A stretch of DNA of 64,000 bases, from contig NZ_CP014513.1 in NCBI RefSeq assembly GCF_001577365.1, positions 1,302,001 through 1,366,000 of the forward strand. The letters run 5' to 3'. The stretch comes from Frondihabitans sp. PAMC 28766 (GTDB lineage: Bacteria > Actinomycetota > Actinomycetes > Actinomycetales > Microbacteriaceae). Below are positions 9,291-17,687 of the stretch, piece after piece. Positions within the stretch are counted from its first letter, which is position 1; every line of letters begins with the position of its first letter. The translations under genes were made by a program, and so were the position numbers. Under the pieces are notes generated by a model. It did no database searches. It saw only the letters and a program-made list of their open reading frames with translations, and was not told the DNA's origin.

Positions 9291-10127
9291 ATGGCCATGA
9301 CATCGCCCAGCGGCCGCAGCCTCAAAGCCGTATCCAACACGGTCCTGTTGATCGTCGCGCTCTGCTTTGCCGTGCCGCTGGCCTGGCTCGTGCTCGCGTC
9401 GTTCGACTCGTCGGCCACCCTGTCGGTCAAGATCCCCACGGCCTTCACCCTCGAGAACTTCCAGAAGGTGCTGACACCCGACATCTCGTTCGTCCCGCTG
9501 CTCAACAGCCTCATCCTGTCGGGCGGATGCGCCATCGTGACCGTGATCGTCGCGATCCTGGCGGCCTATCCGCTCTCGCGCTACCGGATGCGCATCAACA
9601 AGCCGTTCCTTTACGGAGTGCTCTTCGGCACCTGCCTGCCCATCACGGCGATCATGGTGCCCGTCTACAGCCTGTTCGTGTCGCTCAACCTGATCGACTC
9701 GATGGCCGGCACGATCTTCTTCCTCGCGGCGTCCAGCCTGCCGATGGCGATCTGGATGGCGAAGAACTTCATGGACTCCGTGCCGATCTCGCTCGAAGAA
9801 GCTGCGTGGACGGACGGCGCCTCCATGATGACCACGCTCACCCGGGTCGTCGTCCCTCTCATGCGACCGGGCATCGCGGTGGTGTTCATCTTCGTGTTCA
9901 TCCAGGCCTGGGGCAACTTCTTCGTGCCGTTCATCCTCCTGCTCAGCCCGGGCAACCAGCCGGCAGCGGTCAGCATCTTCAACTTCTTCGGGCAGTACGG
10001 CTCGGTGGCGTACGGGCAGCTTGCGGCCTTCTCGATCGTCTACTCGGTACCCGTGATCGCGCTCTACGTCGTGGTGTCTCGAACGTTGGGAGGGTCGTCC
10101 GCGCTCGCCGGCGCGGTCAAGGGCTGA
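9291..10127 (+). CDS. ABC sugar importer permease, MalG/UgpE-like
   Basis: 278 residues from ATG 9291, two bases after the previous stop, with RBS CGGAGG at about 9275-9280. Six membrane segments; the EAA loop reads SLEEAAWTDGASMMTTLTRV, and the C-terminus ends in the usual GAVKG of this family. It pairs with the preceding permease. The alpha-mannosidase follows after 91 bases. Confidence 0.9.
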   Translation: MAMTSPSGRSLKAVSNTVLLIVALCFAVPLAWLVLASFDSSATLSVKIPTAFTLENFQKVLTPDISFVPLLNSLILSGGCAIVTVIVAILAAYPLSRYRMRINKPFLYGVLFGTCLPITAIMVPVYSLFVSLNLIDSMAGTIFFLAASSLPMAIWMAKNFMDSVPISLEEAAWTDGASMMTTLTRVVVPLMRPGIAVVFIFVFIQAWGNFFVPFILLLSPGNQPAAVSIFNFFGQYGSVAYGQLAAFSIVYSVPVIALYVVVSRTLGGSSALAGAVKG

Positions 10128-10218
10128 CTTCCAGCAGATCGTCCCGGTCACCCCGACCGCTTCACCGTCTTTCGCACACCCCCACCCACTGCCGGGTCGC
10201 CGGCGCAGGAGCACACCT

Positions 10219-13200
10219 ATGCATGACAACAGCACCCACGTCGAGGTCCGCGTCGACCGATTCGTCCTCGAGCGTCTCGTGCCTGCGATCGAACGGCGCG
10301 TGTCGCCGCTGACGATCGAGGCCTGGGAGGTGCCCGACGAGCCGGTCCCCTTCAGCGAAGCCATGACGCAGACGTTCTCGCCGTTCGCCGTCGGCACGCC
10401 CTGGAGCAAGCCGTGGGGCACGACGTGGTTCCACATCACGGGCGAGGTGCCGGCCGGGTGGGGCGGCGACGGTGTCGCGATCGAGCTGCTGGTCGACCTC
10501 GGCTTCAGCACGCGGCAGCCCGGGTTCCAGGCCGAGGGTCTCGTCTACCGCCCCGATGGTTCGATCCTCAAGGCGATCGAGCCCTTCAACGGGCACGTCG
10601 CGCTCGGGCTCGGCGCCGGCGAGGCGATCGATCTCTATGTCGAGGCGGCGTCGAACCCCGACGTCGGCGGCAACTACTTCTACATCCCGACACCTTTGGG
10701 TGACAAGGCGACTGCGGGGTCGGAGCCGATCTACACGCTGCGTCGAGTCGACGTCGTCGAGCGGGACATCACCGTGTACGAGCTCGAACGCGACGTCTGG
10801 AGCCTGCACGGGCTGCATCGCGAACTGGAGCCGTCTCTTCCGCGCCGTGCCGAGATCCTGAAGGCCCTCGACCGGATGTGTGACGTGGTCGACCCCGACG
10901 ACGTCGCCGGCACCGCCTCTCGAGGCCGCGAGGCGTTGGCGGCCGTGCTGGCCTCGCCGGCCTACGCGAGCGCCCACTCGATCACGGCTGTCGGCCACGC
11001 TCACATCGACTCGGCATGGTTGTGGCCCACCCGCGAGACGGTGCGCAAATGCGCTCGCACGTTCTCGAACGTGCTCGAGCTGATGGACAACGACCCCGAC
11101 TTCGTCTTCGCCTGCTCGAGCGCGCAGCAGTTCGCCTGGATGAAAGAGTTCTACCCCGAGCTGTTCGAGCGCATCCGTGCCCGGGTGGCCGAGGGGCGCT
11201 TCGTTCCCGTCGGCGGCATGTGGGTCGAGAGCGACACGAACATGCCCGGCGGTGAGGCGCTGGTGCGCCAGTTCGTGCAGGGTCAGAAGTTCTTCGAGCG
11301 CGAGTTCGGCTACCAGCCGCGCGAGGTCTGGTTGCCCGACTCGTTCGGTTATACCGCCGCCCTTCCGCAGATCGCGAAGGGGGCAGGATCCGACAGCTTC
11401 CTGACCCAGAAGATCTCCTGGAACGACACCAACCGGATGCCGCACCACTCGTTCCTGTGGGAGGGGATCGACGGGTCGCGCATCTTCACGCACTTCCCGC
11501 CGAATGACACCTACAACTCCGACCTCTCGGGCGCCGACCTCGCGAAATCGCAGCGGCAGTACGCCGAGAAGGGAGTCTCGAACGTCTCGATCGGGCTCTA
11601 CGGCTGGGGCGACGGCGGCGGCGGCCCGACGCGTGACATGCTCGCGGCGGCTCACCGCACGCGCGACCTCGAAGGCTCGCCGCGCGTGACGCTCGGCACC
11701 CCGAGGGCCTTTTTCGACGAGGCCAAGGCGACCCTTGCCGATCCTGCCGTCTGGTCGGGCGAGATGTACCTCGAGCTGCATCGCGGCACCTACACGACCC
11801 AGGCCAACACGAAGCAGGGCAACCGGCGCAGCGAGCACCTGCTGCGCGAGGCCGAGCTCTGGAGCGCGACGGCGGCTGCGCGTGGCCTCCTCGACTACCC
11901 CTACGATGCGCTCGAGAAGATCTGGCACACGGTGCTGCTCCAGCAGTTCCACGACATCCTGCCCGGGTCGTCGATCGCCTGGGTGCACCAGCAGGCGGAG
12001 GCCAACTACCGCCGCATCGCCGGAGATCTCGACGTCATCATCCGTACCGCGCAGCAGGCTCTGGCCGGGGAGGGCGACACCCCTCTGGTGTTCAACGCGG
12101 CGCCTGTGTCGGCTCGGGGGGTGGCCCCACTAGGCGCGTCGGTCGCGACGGCCGAGAAGTCGGTGGCGCCGCAGGCGGACGCCGATGGCGGCTACCGGGT
12201 TGACAACGGGGTCGTGGCTGCGGTCTTCGACGCCGCGGGCCTCCTCGTGTCGCTCGTCGACGTCGCCACCGGTCGCGACCTCGTCGCACCGGGCGAGGTC
12301 GCGTCGCTGCTGCAGATCTTCCGTGACACGCCCAACCAGTGGGACGCGTGGGACATCGACCGCGAGTACCGCCACAACGTCACCGAGTTGCGTAGCCCCG
12401 AGTCGGTCGCGATCGACGGGTCGGCGCTGGTTGTCACGCACAAGCACGGGGAATCCACGATCAGCCAGCGCTACTGGCTGCCCGAAGACGCGACCGAACT
12501 TCAGATCGAGACGACCATCGACTGGCACGAGCGCGAAAAGCTGCTCAAGCTCGCCTTCCCGCTCGACCTCCGCACCGACTACTCCTCGTCGGAGATCCAG
12601 TTCGGGCACATCTCCCGGCCGACCTTCGTCAACACGTCGTGGGACCACGCTCGCTTCGAGACCATCGCTCACCGTTGGGTGCACGTGGGCGAGCCCGGCT
12701 TCGGGGCGGTCGTCGCCAACGGGTCGACCTACGGGCACGACATCACGCGGACGACGCGCGACGACGGTGGCACGACCACCCTGGTGCGCGAGTCGCTGTT
12801 GCGCGCCCCGCGCTTCCCCGACCCGCACGCCGACCAGGGGGTGCACGTGCTGCGCACCTCCGTCGGCCCGGCCGTCGATGTGCTCGGCGCGGCCGAGGCG
12901 GGCTACCGCCTGAACCTGCCGATTCGCACCGTGCAGGGTGCCGCAGATGCGGTCGTCGCCCCGATCGTCACCGTGTCGTCGCCCTCCGTCTTCGTCGAGG
13001 CGGTCAAGCTCGCCGAAGACCGCTCGGGCGACCTGATCGTGCGGCTCTACGAGGCGCAGGGCGCCCGGGCGACGACCGATGTCTCCTTTGGCCTCGAGGT
13101 GTCGTCCGTCCGGCGCACCGACCTGCTCGAGCGTGACCTCGGCGACGCCGCCTGGGCCGCCGGCGAAGCCGTCGCGCTGACCCTCCGCCCCTTCGAGATC

Positions 13201-13227
13201 GTGACGCTGCGCGTCGCTCGCGCCTGA
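10219..13227 (+). CDS. Alpha-mannosidase, glycoside hydrolase family 38
   Basis: 1002 residues, the usual size of cytosolic GH38 enzymes, with no signal peptide, so it acts on imported mannosides. The zinc-binding motif GHAHIDSAWLWP is near residue 259, the catalytic nucleophile Asp lies in LPDSFGY near 373 and the distal motif QQFHDILPGSSI near 575. The C-terminal half is the beta-sandwich region. RBS GCAGGAG precedes ATG 10219. Expected reaction: retaining hydrolysis of terminal alpha-linked mannose. It closes the operon begun by the binding protein and gives the best clue to the operon substrate. Confidence 0.93.
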   Translation: MHDNSTHVEVRVDRFVLERLVPAIERRVSPLTIEAWEVPDEPVPFSEAMTQTFSPFAVGTPWSKPWGTTWFHITGEVPAGWGGDGVAIELLVDLGFSTRQPGFQAEGLVYRPDGSILKAIEPFNGHVALGLGAGEAIDLYVEAASNPDVGGNYFYIPTPLGDKATAGSEPIYTLRRVDVVERDITVYELERDVWSLHGLHRELEPSLPRRAEILKALDRMCDVVDPDDVAGTASRGREALAAVLASPAYASAHSITAVGHAHIDSAWLWPTRETVRKCARTFSNVLELMDNDPDFVFACSSAQQFAWMKEFYPELFERIRARVAEGRFVPVGGMWVESDTNMPGGEALVRQFVQGQKFFEREFGYQPREVWLPDSFGYTAALPQIAKGAGSDSFLTQKISWNDTNRMPHHSFLWEGIDGSRIFTHFPPNDTYNSDLSGADLAKSQRQYAEKGVSNVSIGLYGWGDGGGGPTRDMLAAAHRTRDLEGSPRVTLGTPRAFFDEAKATLADPAVWSGEMYLELHRGTYTTQANTKQGNRRSEHLLREAELWSATAAARGLLDYPYDALEKIWHTVLLQQFHDILPGSSIAWVHQQAEANYRRIAGDLDVIIRTAQQALAGEGDTPLVFNAAPVSARGVAPLGASVATAEKSVAPQADADGGYRVDNGVVAAVFDAAGLLVSLVDVATGRDLVAPGEVASLLQIFRDTPNQWDAWDIDREYRHNVTELRSPESVAIDGSALVVTHKHGESTISQRYWLPEDATELQIETTIDWHEREKLLKLAFPLDLRTDYSSSEIQFGHISRPTFVNTSWDHARFETIAHRWVHVGEPGFGAVVANGSTYGHDITRTTRDDGGTTTLVRESLLRAPRFPDPHADQGVHVLRTSVGPAVDVLGAAEAGYRLNLPIRTVQGAADAVVAPIVTVSSPSVFVEAVKLAEDRSGDLIVRLYEAQGARATTDVSFGLEVSSVRRTDLLERDLGDAAWAAGEAVALTLRPFEIVTLRVARA

Positions 13228-13479
13228 CCCCGGGCCCTGCCCCGTTACTTTCTTCGTAGGCCCAAACGGTGTGAACTGGGAGGGTGTTGGCCTGTCGGGC
13301 CCGGCATGATTGTTGCCCCCAGTCGTTGATGATCCGGGGGTGTTGTCACCGGGCTCGATTGGCGTCGGGTGATCGCTAATAGGGGCTCGACTAGGTGAAG
13401 TTGCCGAGGTCGTTCGTAACGTGGATGCCGAGACTTGACGCCGTGACCAGGCCACTTCGACCGAGTGGATGGAGTAGTG
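13228..13479 (+). ncRNA. Candidate bridge RNA region in the IS110 leader
   Basis: In IS110-group elements the long non-coding left end encodes a structured bridge RNA that guides donor and target recognition. Here the 252-base leader contains no ORF and has several complementary G- and C-rich blocks, for example GCCCCC at ~13315-13320 against GGGGGTG at ~13336-13342 and CGGGCCCGG at ~13298-13306. No fold was computed, so the RNA and its ends are inferred from family knowledge and position. Confidence 0.35.
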
Positions 13480-14700
13480 ATGATCGAGAACTACGACAGC
13501 GTCGACGTGTTCGTCGGTGTCGATGTGGGCAAAGGCGAACACCACGCCGTTGCCCTGAACCGGGCCGGCAAAGTCGTCTTCGACAAGGCCCTGCCCAACG
13601 ATGAAACCAAGATGCGCGCCGTGTTGCAGAAACTCAAAGACCACGGCACGGTCCTCGTGGTCGTCGATCAGCCGGCCACCATCGGTGCGCTACCGATCGC
13701 CGTCGCGCAGTCCGAGGGTGTCCTCGTCGGGTATCTGCCCGGGCTGGCGATGCGACGCATCGCCGACCTCCACGCCGGTGAAGCGAAGACCGACGCCCGC
13801 GATGCAGCGATCATCGCCCAAGCTGCGCGGACGTTGCCGCATGCGTTGCGGTCGATCCAGATGGCCGACGAATCCGTCGCGGAGCTGTCCATGCTCTGCG
13901 GCTTCGACGACGACATCCTGCAGCAGATGACCGCCACCAGCAACCGAATCCGCGGCCTGCTGACCCAGATCCACCCAGCATTGGAGCGGGTTGTCGGGCC
14001 TCACCTGGACCACCCCGCGATGCTCGACCTGCTCCAGCATTACCCGTCCCCGGCCGCGATGAAGTCGGCCGGCACCACCCGCATGTCAACCCGGCTGCTG
14101 AAGCTGGCCCCGCGGATGGGACGCCGTCTGGCCGAGGAAATCACCCAGGCCCTGAGCCAGCAGACCGTCGTGGTGGTCGGCACCAACGCGGCCGCGACTG
14201 TTTTGCCGCGCCTGGCGGAGCAACTCGCGGCGCTGCGACGGCAGCGATCAGAGATCGCCGTGGTGGTGGAGAAGCTGGTGGAGGCGCACCCTCTTTCGCC
14301 CGTCCTGACGAGCATGCCGGGAGTCGGCGCCAGGACCGCAGCCAGGCTCCTCACCGAAGTCGCCGGCAAACACTTCGAGACCTCTGGCCACCTCGCCGCT
14401 TACGCGGGTTTGGCGCCGGTGACTCGGAGATCGGGGTCGTCGATCAGGGGCGAACATCCGTCCCGGCGAGGCAACAAGATCCTCAAACGCACCCTGTTCC
14501 TGTCCGCCTTCGCAGCCCTCCGCGACCCAACTTCACGGACCTACTACGACCGCAAGATCGCCCAAGGCAAACGCCACAACCAAGCCCTCATCGCACTCGC
14601 ACGACGCCGCTGCGACGTCCTTTTCGCAATGCTCCGCGACGGCACCCTCTACGAAACCGATCACGCCCTTGCTGCTTGACAAAACACATAGGGGCACCCC
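13230..14700 (+). mobile_element. IS110-family insertion sequence (ends approximate)
   Basis: One IS110-type transposase gene preceded by about 250 bases of non-coding DNA and followed by only ~20 bases before a C-rich tract. IS110 elements lack clear terminal inverted repeats and target duplications, and none is seen here, so the limits are estimates. The octamer ATAGGGGC occurs both at 13379-13386 and 14688-14695, but I cannot tell whether this marks recombination cores or chance. The element sits in the gap after the mannosidase gene and breaks no recognisable ORF. Confidence 0.7.
13480..14679 (+). CDS. IS110-family transposase
   Basis: 399 residues from ATG 13480 (GGAG at about 13470; in-frame GTG at 13465 is the alternative). 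The N-terminal DEDD/RuvC-like domain starts VDVFVGVDVGKGEHHA, with EAKTDARDAAIIA further on. The C-terminal transposase_20 domain has SMPGVGARTAARLLTEV and AAYAGLAPVTRRSGSS, which contains the conserved Ser region of this family, and RGNKILKRTLFLSAF. Length and domain order are complete, so it may be active. Codon use is somewhat less GC-extreme than its neighbours, as expected for mobile DNA. Confidence 0.93.
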   Translation: MIENYDSVDVFVGVDVGKGEHHAVALNRAGKVVFDKALPNDETKMRAVLQKLKDHGTVLVVVDQPATIGALPIAVAQSEGVLVGYLPGLAMRRIADLHAGEAKTDARDAAIIAQAARTLPHALRSIQMADESVAELSMLCGFDDDILQQMTATSNRIRGLLTQIHPALERVVGPHLDHPAMLDLLQHYPSPAAMKSAGTTRMSTRLLKLAPRMGRRLAEEITQALSQQTVVVVGTNAAATVLPRLAEQLAALRRQRSEIAVVVEKLVEAHPLSPVLTSMPGVGARTAARLLTEVAGKHFETSGHLAAYAGLAPVTRRSGSSIRGEHPSRRGNKILKRTLFLSAFAALRDPTSRTYYDRKIAQGKRHNQALIALARRRCDVLFAMLRDGTLYETDHALAA

Positions 14701-14846
14701 CCCCGCCCCCCGCTCCGCCCCCGCCCCGCCCCGCCCCTCGTCTGAGGGCGCGCGTGACCCCGCCCGCTTCGGTGGACGGGGTCGCGCGCTGACTGTCGTG
14801 CGTCGGGTCGGCCCCGCCCCAGAGAAACGCTTTTGCTTTCACCCCC
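14695..14846. other. C-rich low-complexity tract with a strong hairpin
   Basis: Bases 14695-14740 are nearly pure C/G with runs of C. A stable inverted repeat follows (GCGCGTGACCCCG around 14750-14762 against CGGGGTCGCGCGC at 14777-14789), which may terminate transcription from the insertion sequence. The tract ends with GAAACGCTTTTGCTTTC just before the palindrome array. I see no credible gene here on either strand. Confidence 0.5.
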
Positions 14847-14962
14847 CTCAACTACGTAGTTGAGCGACCCACCGCATTGCTCAACTACGTAGTTGAGCCC
14901 GAAGCCGCGCCGCTCGACTACGGAGTTGAGCGGCCAGACTCGTGCTCGACTACGGAGTTGAG
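14847..14962. repeat. Array 1 of four 18-bp palindromes, ~33-bp period
   Basis: Copies lie at 14847-14864 and 14880-14897 (both perfect CTCAACTACGTAGTTGAG) and at 14913-14930 and 14945-14962 (CTCGACTACGGAGTTGAG, two changes). Starts are spaced 33, 33 and 32 bases, about three helical turns. Intervening sequences are unrelated, except that GCGGCCAGA follows copies 3 and 4. The centre TACGTA is a SnaBI site. The array lies 150 bases upstream of the ArsR-like gene. A second array of the same palindrome is at 59005. Bases 14963-15111 hold no recognised feature. Confidence 0.9.
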
Positions 14963-15111
14963 CGGCCAGAAGAGAGAACGATTCTCCGGGCGGCGCTGCC
15001 GACCAGAGGCCGGCCCTGCGGTCCTCCACAGGCCGACACCGGTGCCGACTTGTCCACAGATCGACGGTGACCAGCGCCGGCGGGGCAGCGGGATCATGCA
15101 TTCTGGCGGGC

Positions 15112-15654
15112 ATGAACAGGCGTCAGGAGTCACCCAGCAAGCGCGCGATGACAGCGTTCCAGCTTCTCAGCGAGCCGGTGCGGCTCTTCCTGCTCGAGAC
15201 ACTGTGCGTGGGCGAGCAGACGTCGGGCGACCTGGCGTCGCTGGTATTCGAGCGTTTCGGCATCGGGTGGTCGGCGACGTCGCGCCACCTCGTCACGCTG
15301 CGCCGATCGGGGCTCGTTCGCGTCATCCCCGACGAGATGCTGCGCTGGTACGTGCTCGAAGACGACTGGCTCGAGGTGATTCAGCGTGAAGTCGACGCCC
15401 TGAAGCGCCCCTGGGAGGAACACGCAGTAATCAGGGGTCTCGGATTCGCCGACCTCGTGCCGTCGCCGTTCGACTGGCCCGAGACGATCTGCGAGACGCG
15501 GGGCGCCGCGGCAGAACTCTGCACGACCAGGCGGCCTGGGGTGTCGGGCGAAGCGCCGAGTCGCCCGATAGCGACGGGGGAGGCGGGCTCAGCTGACGGC
15601 GGTCGACGCGGCCGGCGACACGACGGGCGACGCAGCGGGCGACGCAGCGGGTGA
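15112..15654 (+). CDS. ArsR-like winged-helix transcriptional regulator
   Basis: 180 residues from ATG 15112. Residues ~10-95 form a winged HTH: FQLLSEPVRLFLLETLCVGEQTSGDL, then SATSRHLVTLRRSGLVRVIPDEMLRWYVLEDD, the arrangement of ArsR/SmtB-type repressors. No metal-binding Cys motif is obvious. The C-terminal ~60 residues are low complexity and end GGRRGRRHDGRRSGRRSG; this tail overlaps the convergent HAD gene by 66 bases and is encoded by the reverse of its repeats, so it may be non-functional read-through. Its target might be the palindrome array upstream or the phosphonate genes downstream (inference). Confidence 0.75.
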   Translation: MNRRQESPSKRAMTAFQLLSEPVRLFLLETLCVGEQTSGDLASLVFERFGIGWSATSRHLVTLRRSGLVRVIPDEMLRWYVLEDDWLEVIQREVDALKRPWEEHAVIRGLGFADLVPSPFDWPETICETRGAAAELCTTRRPGVSGEAPSRPIATGEAGSADGGRRGRRHDGRRSGRRSG

Positions 15655-16338
15655 AGCGGCCGTCGCCGGCCGGCACTCGGCGAGCGACGGGATCTCGGCG
15701 ACGCCGGCCAGGATGTAGTCGTGCGGCCCCTGCGACAGGTCCGCCTCCGAAAGGGCCCCCGTGAGCACGCCGACCGCGATCGCACCGGCGTTGCGGGCTG
15801 CCTCGAGGTCGACGAGGGTGTCGCCGGCGGCCAGCACGGAGGTGACCGAGACGACGCCGGTCAGCTCCATGGCGTGGTGGATCATGTAGGGCGCGGGGCG
15901 GCCCGACGTGACGTCCGAGGTGGTGACGACCGCGTCGAGATCCTGCCCCACGGCCCAGCCGACCGACGACAGGATGCCATCGGTCACCTCGCGATCGAAC
16001 CCCGTCGTCAGCGCGACCTTGATGCCGCGCGAACGGAGCTCGGCAATCGCGGCGGAGACCCCGGGAAAGGCGGTGGGCGGCGTGGTGCGGTAGGCCTCGT
16101 CGAGGAAGGACTTGAACGTGGCGAAGCAGGAGGCGACGAGAGAGTCGGTCGCGGTGACGCCGCCGAGGGGGAGGAGGGCCGTGATGGCGGTCACCTTGTC
16201 GGTGCCCATCCAGGTCTGCAGGTCGGTCGGGTCGACCGTCGCGCCGGCGGAGGTCACGGCGGACGACAGGGCCCGGTAGACGACCCCGCCGTCGTCGATC
16301 GTCGTTCCTGCCATGTCGAAGACTGCCAAATCGATCAT
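15589..16338 (-). CDS. Phosphonatase-like HAD hydrolase
   Basis: 249 residues from ATG 16338. HAD motif I is DMAGTTIDD (residues 8-16), motif II TTGFDREVTDGIL, and motifs III/IV SGRPAPYMIHHAM and LAAGDTLVDLEAARNAGA. The DMAGTT motif and GRPAPYMI match phosphonoacetaldehyde hydrolase (PhnX) and the PhnX-like subfamily often encoded beside 2-aminoethylphosphonate transporters. The Schiff-base lysine of true PhnX is not evident (MGTDKVTAI is the only nearby Lys), so PhnX activity is uncertain. The C-terminus is an SPAA repeat (SPAASPAASPVVSPAAS) from a 12-bp DNA repeat. Divergent from the ABC operon that starts at 16529. Confidence 0.8.
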   Translation of the reverse strand: MIDLAVFDMAGTTIDDGGVVYRALSSAVTSAGATVDPTDLQTWMGTDKVTAITALLPLGGVTATDSLVASCFATFKSFLDEAYRTTPPTAFPGVSAAIAELRSRGIKVALTTGFDREVTDGILSSVGWAVGQDLDAVVTTSDVTSGRPAPYMIHHAMELTGVVSVTSVLAAGDTLVDLEAARNAGAIAVGVLTGALSEADLSQGPHDYILAGVAEIPSLAECRPATAASPAASPAASPVVSPAASTAVS

Positions 16339-16528
16339 GGTCCGAGCGTAGAGGCGGGGGGTGAGCTGCCTGAACTGCGGGGGCCAGTGGTCAGCCGATG
16401 TTGGCGAACCATTCACCGAAGTCGTGTGTCCGCGTAACGGGGGACGGCAACCATTACCCCGATCGGCCCGCGGCTCCCCCTCGTCCGGCACCACGGACGC
16501 ACCGCTCGGCGATCAGGAGGAACACACA

Positions 16529-17683
16529 GTGAAGAAGAACCGCATCGTCGCCGGGATGGCTTTCGCGGCGGCCGTCGCCGTCGTGCTGACCGGCTGCTCG
16601 TCGTCGTCCAATGCCGGCGGGAGCGCGACCAGCTCCGTCACCAAGGCCCAGGCCGAGAAGGCCACCAGCGTCTCGGCATTCGGTGGCATGAAGGGCCTCG
16701 TCGCCGCGGCCAACGCCGAGGGCCAGCTCAACGTCATCACCCTTCCGCCGTCGTGGGCCAACTACGGCAAGATCATCGCCGGCTTCGAGAAGAAGTACCC
16801 GAAGATCAAGATCGTCTCGGCCAACCCCAACGGTTCCAGCGCCGACGAGGTCGCCGCCGCCAAGTCGCTCAAGGGCCAGTCGACCGCCCCTGACGTCTTC
16901 GACATCGGCACCGCGGTGCTCAACCAGAACCTCGACCTGATGGCGAAGTACAAGGTCTCGAACTGGTCGGACATCCCCACCGACTTCAAGGATGCCGACG
17001 GCACCTGGTACTACGACTACACCGGCCTCATGTCGGTCGGCTACGACTCGTCGAAGATCAAGACGGCACCGAAGTCGATCACGGACCTCCTCGGCTCCGA
17101 GTACAAGAACAAGGTCGCCATCAAGGGCGACCCGACGGAGGCCAACGAGGCCGCCAGCGCCGTCTACCTCGCCGCTCTCGGCAACGGCGGCTCGGCCGAC
17201 AACATCCAGCCCGGCATCGACTTCTTCAAAGAACTCAAGTCGAAGGGCAACTTCATCTCGACGCTGCCCACCCAGGCCACGGTGAACTCGGGCGAGACCC
17301 CCGTCGTCTTGCAGTGGAGCTACAACAACCTCGCCTGGGGCCCCGCTGCGGGCAGCGCCGGCAACCCGAACTGGAAGACGGTCATCCTGCCCGGCACGGC
17401 CCTCGGCAGCTACTACAACCAGACGATCAACGCCGACGCGCCCGACCCGGCCGCTGCTCGCCTCTGGGAGGAGTACATCTACAGCCCCGCGGTGCAGAAC
17501 CTCTACCTCGCCTCGGGCGCCTTCCCCGCGACCCTCTCGGCCATGGAGAAGAACGGCACCGTCGACAAGGCCACCCTGACCAAGGTCGGCGGCGCGCCCA
17601 GCGACTTCACGCAGCTGACAGCAGACCAGGCCACCAAGGCGGCCACCCTGCTGACGGCCGGCTGGGCCAAAGCGGTCAAGTAG
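16529..17683 (+). CDS. Substrate-binding lipoprotein, putative 2-aminoethylphosphonate ABC importer
   Basis: 384 residues from GTG 16529, with CAGGAGGA (16514-16521) as RBS. Lipoprotein signal: KKNR, a hydrophobic stretch and lipobox VLTGC near residue 23. The mature part is a Fe3+/spermidine/phosphonate-type (family 6) binding protein: LNVITLPPSWANYGKIIAGF, DVFDIGTAVLNQNLDLM, YYDYTGLMSVGYDSSK. It is the first gene of a binding-protein, permease, permease, ATPase operon that is divergent from a phosphonatase-like hydrolase, which is why phosphonate is preferred over iron or polyamine. Confidence 0.8.
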   Translation: MKKNRIVAGMAFAAAVAVVLTGCSSSSNAGGSATSSVTKAQAEKATSVSAFGGMKGLVAAANAEGQLNVITLPPSWANYGKIIAGFEKKYPKIKIVSANPNGSSADEVAAAKSLKGQSTAPDVFDIGTAVLNQNLDLMAKYKVSNWSDIPTDFKDADGTWYYDYTGLMSVGYDSSKIKTAPKSITDLLGSEYKNKVAIKGDPTEANEAASAVYLAALGNGGSADNIQPGIDFFKELKSKGNFISTLPTQATVNSGETPVVLQWSYNNLAWGPAAGSAGNPNWKTVILPGTALGSYYNQTINADAPDPAAARLWEEYIYSPAVQNLYLASGAFPATLSAMEKNGTVDKATLTKVGGAPSDFTQLTADQATKAATLLTAGWAKAVK

Positions 17684-17687
17684 CGCC

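Noticed and set aside
13240..13270. Remnant of the CCCTTACC hairpin at the left side of the IS110 element (CCCCGTTACTTTCTTCG)
   Set aside because: Only a loose match and no complementary arm was found at the right side.
13385..13412. Degenerate copy of the 18-bp palindrome (CTCGACTAGGTGAAGTTG) inside the IS110 leader
   Set aside because: Similar only in the left half and not palindromic; likely chance.
14661..15113. Protein-coding genes through the palindromes (LNYVVE / LNSVVE peptides)
   Set aside because: The repeated peptides simply translate the palindrome on either strand; no RBS and no recognisable domain.
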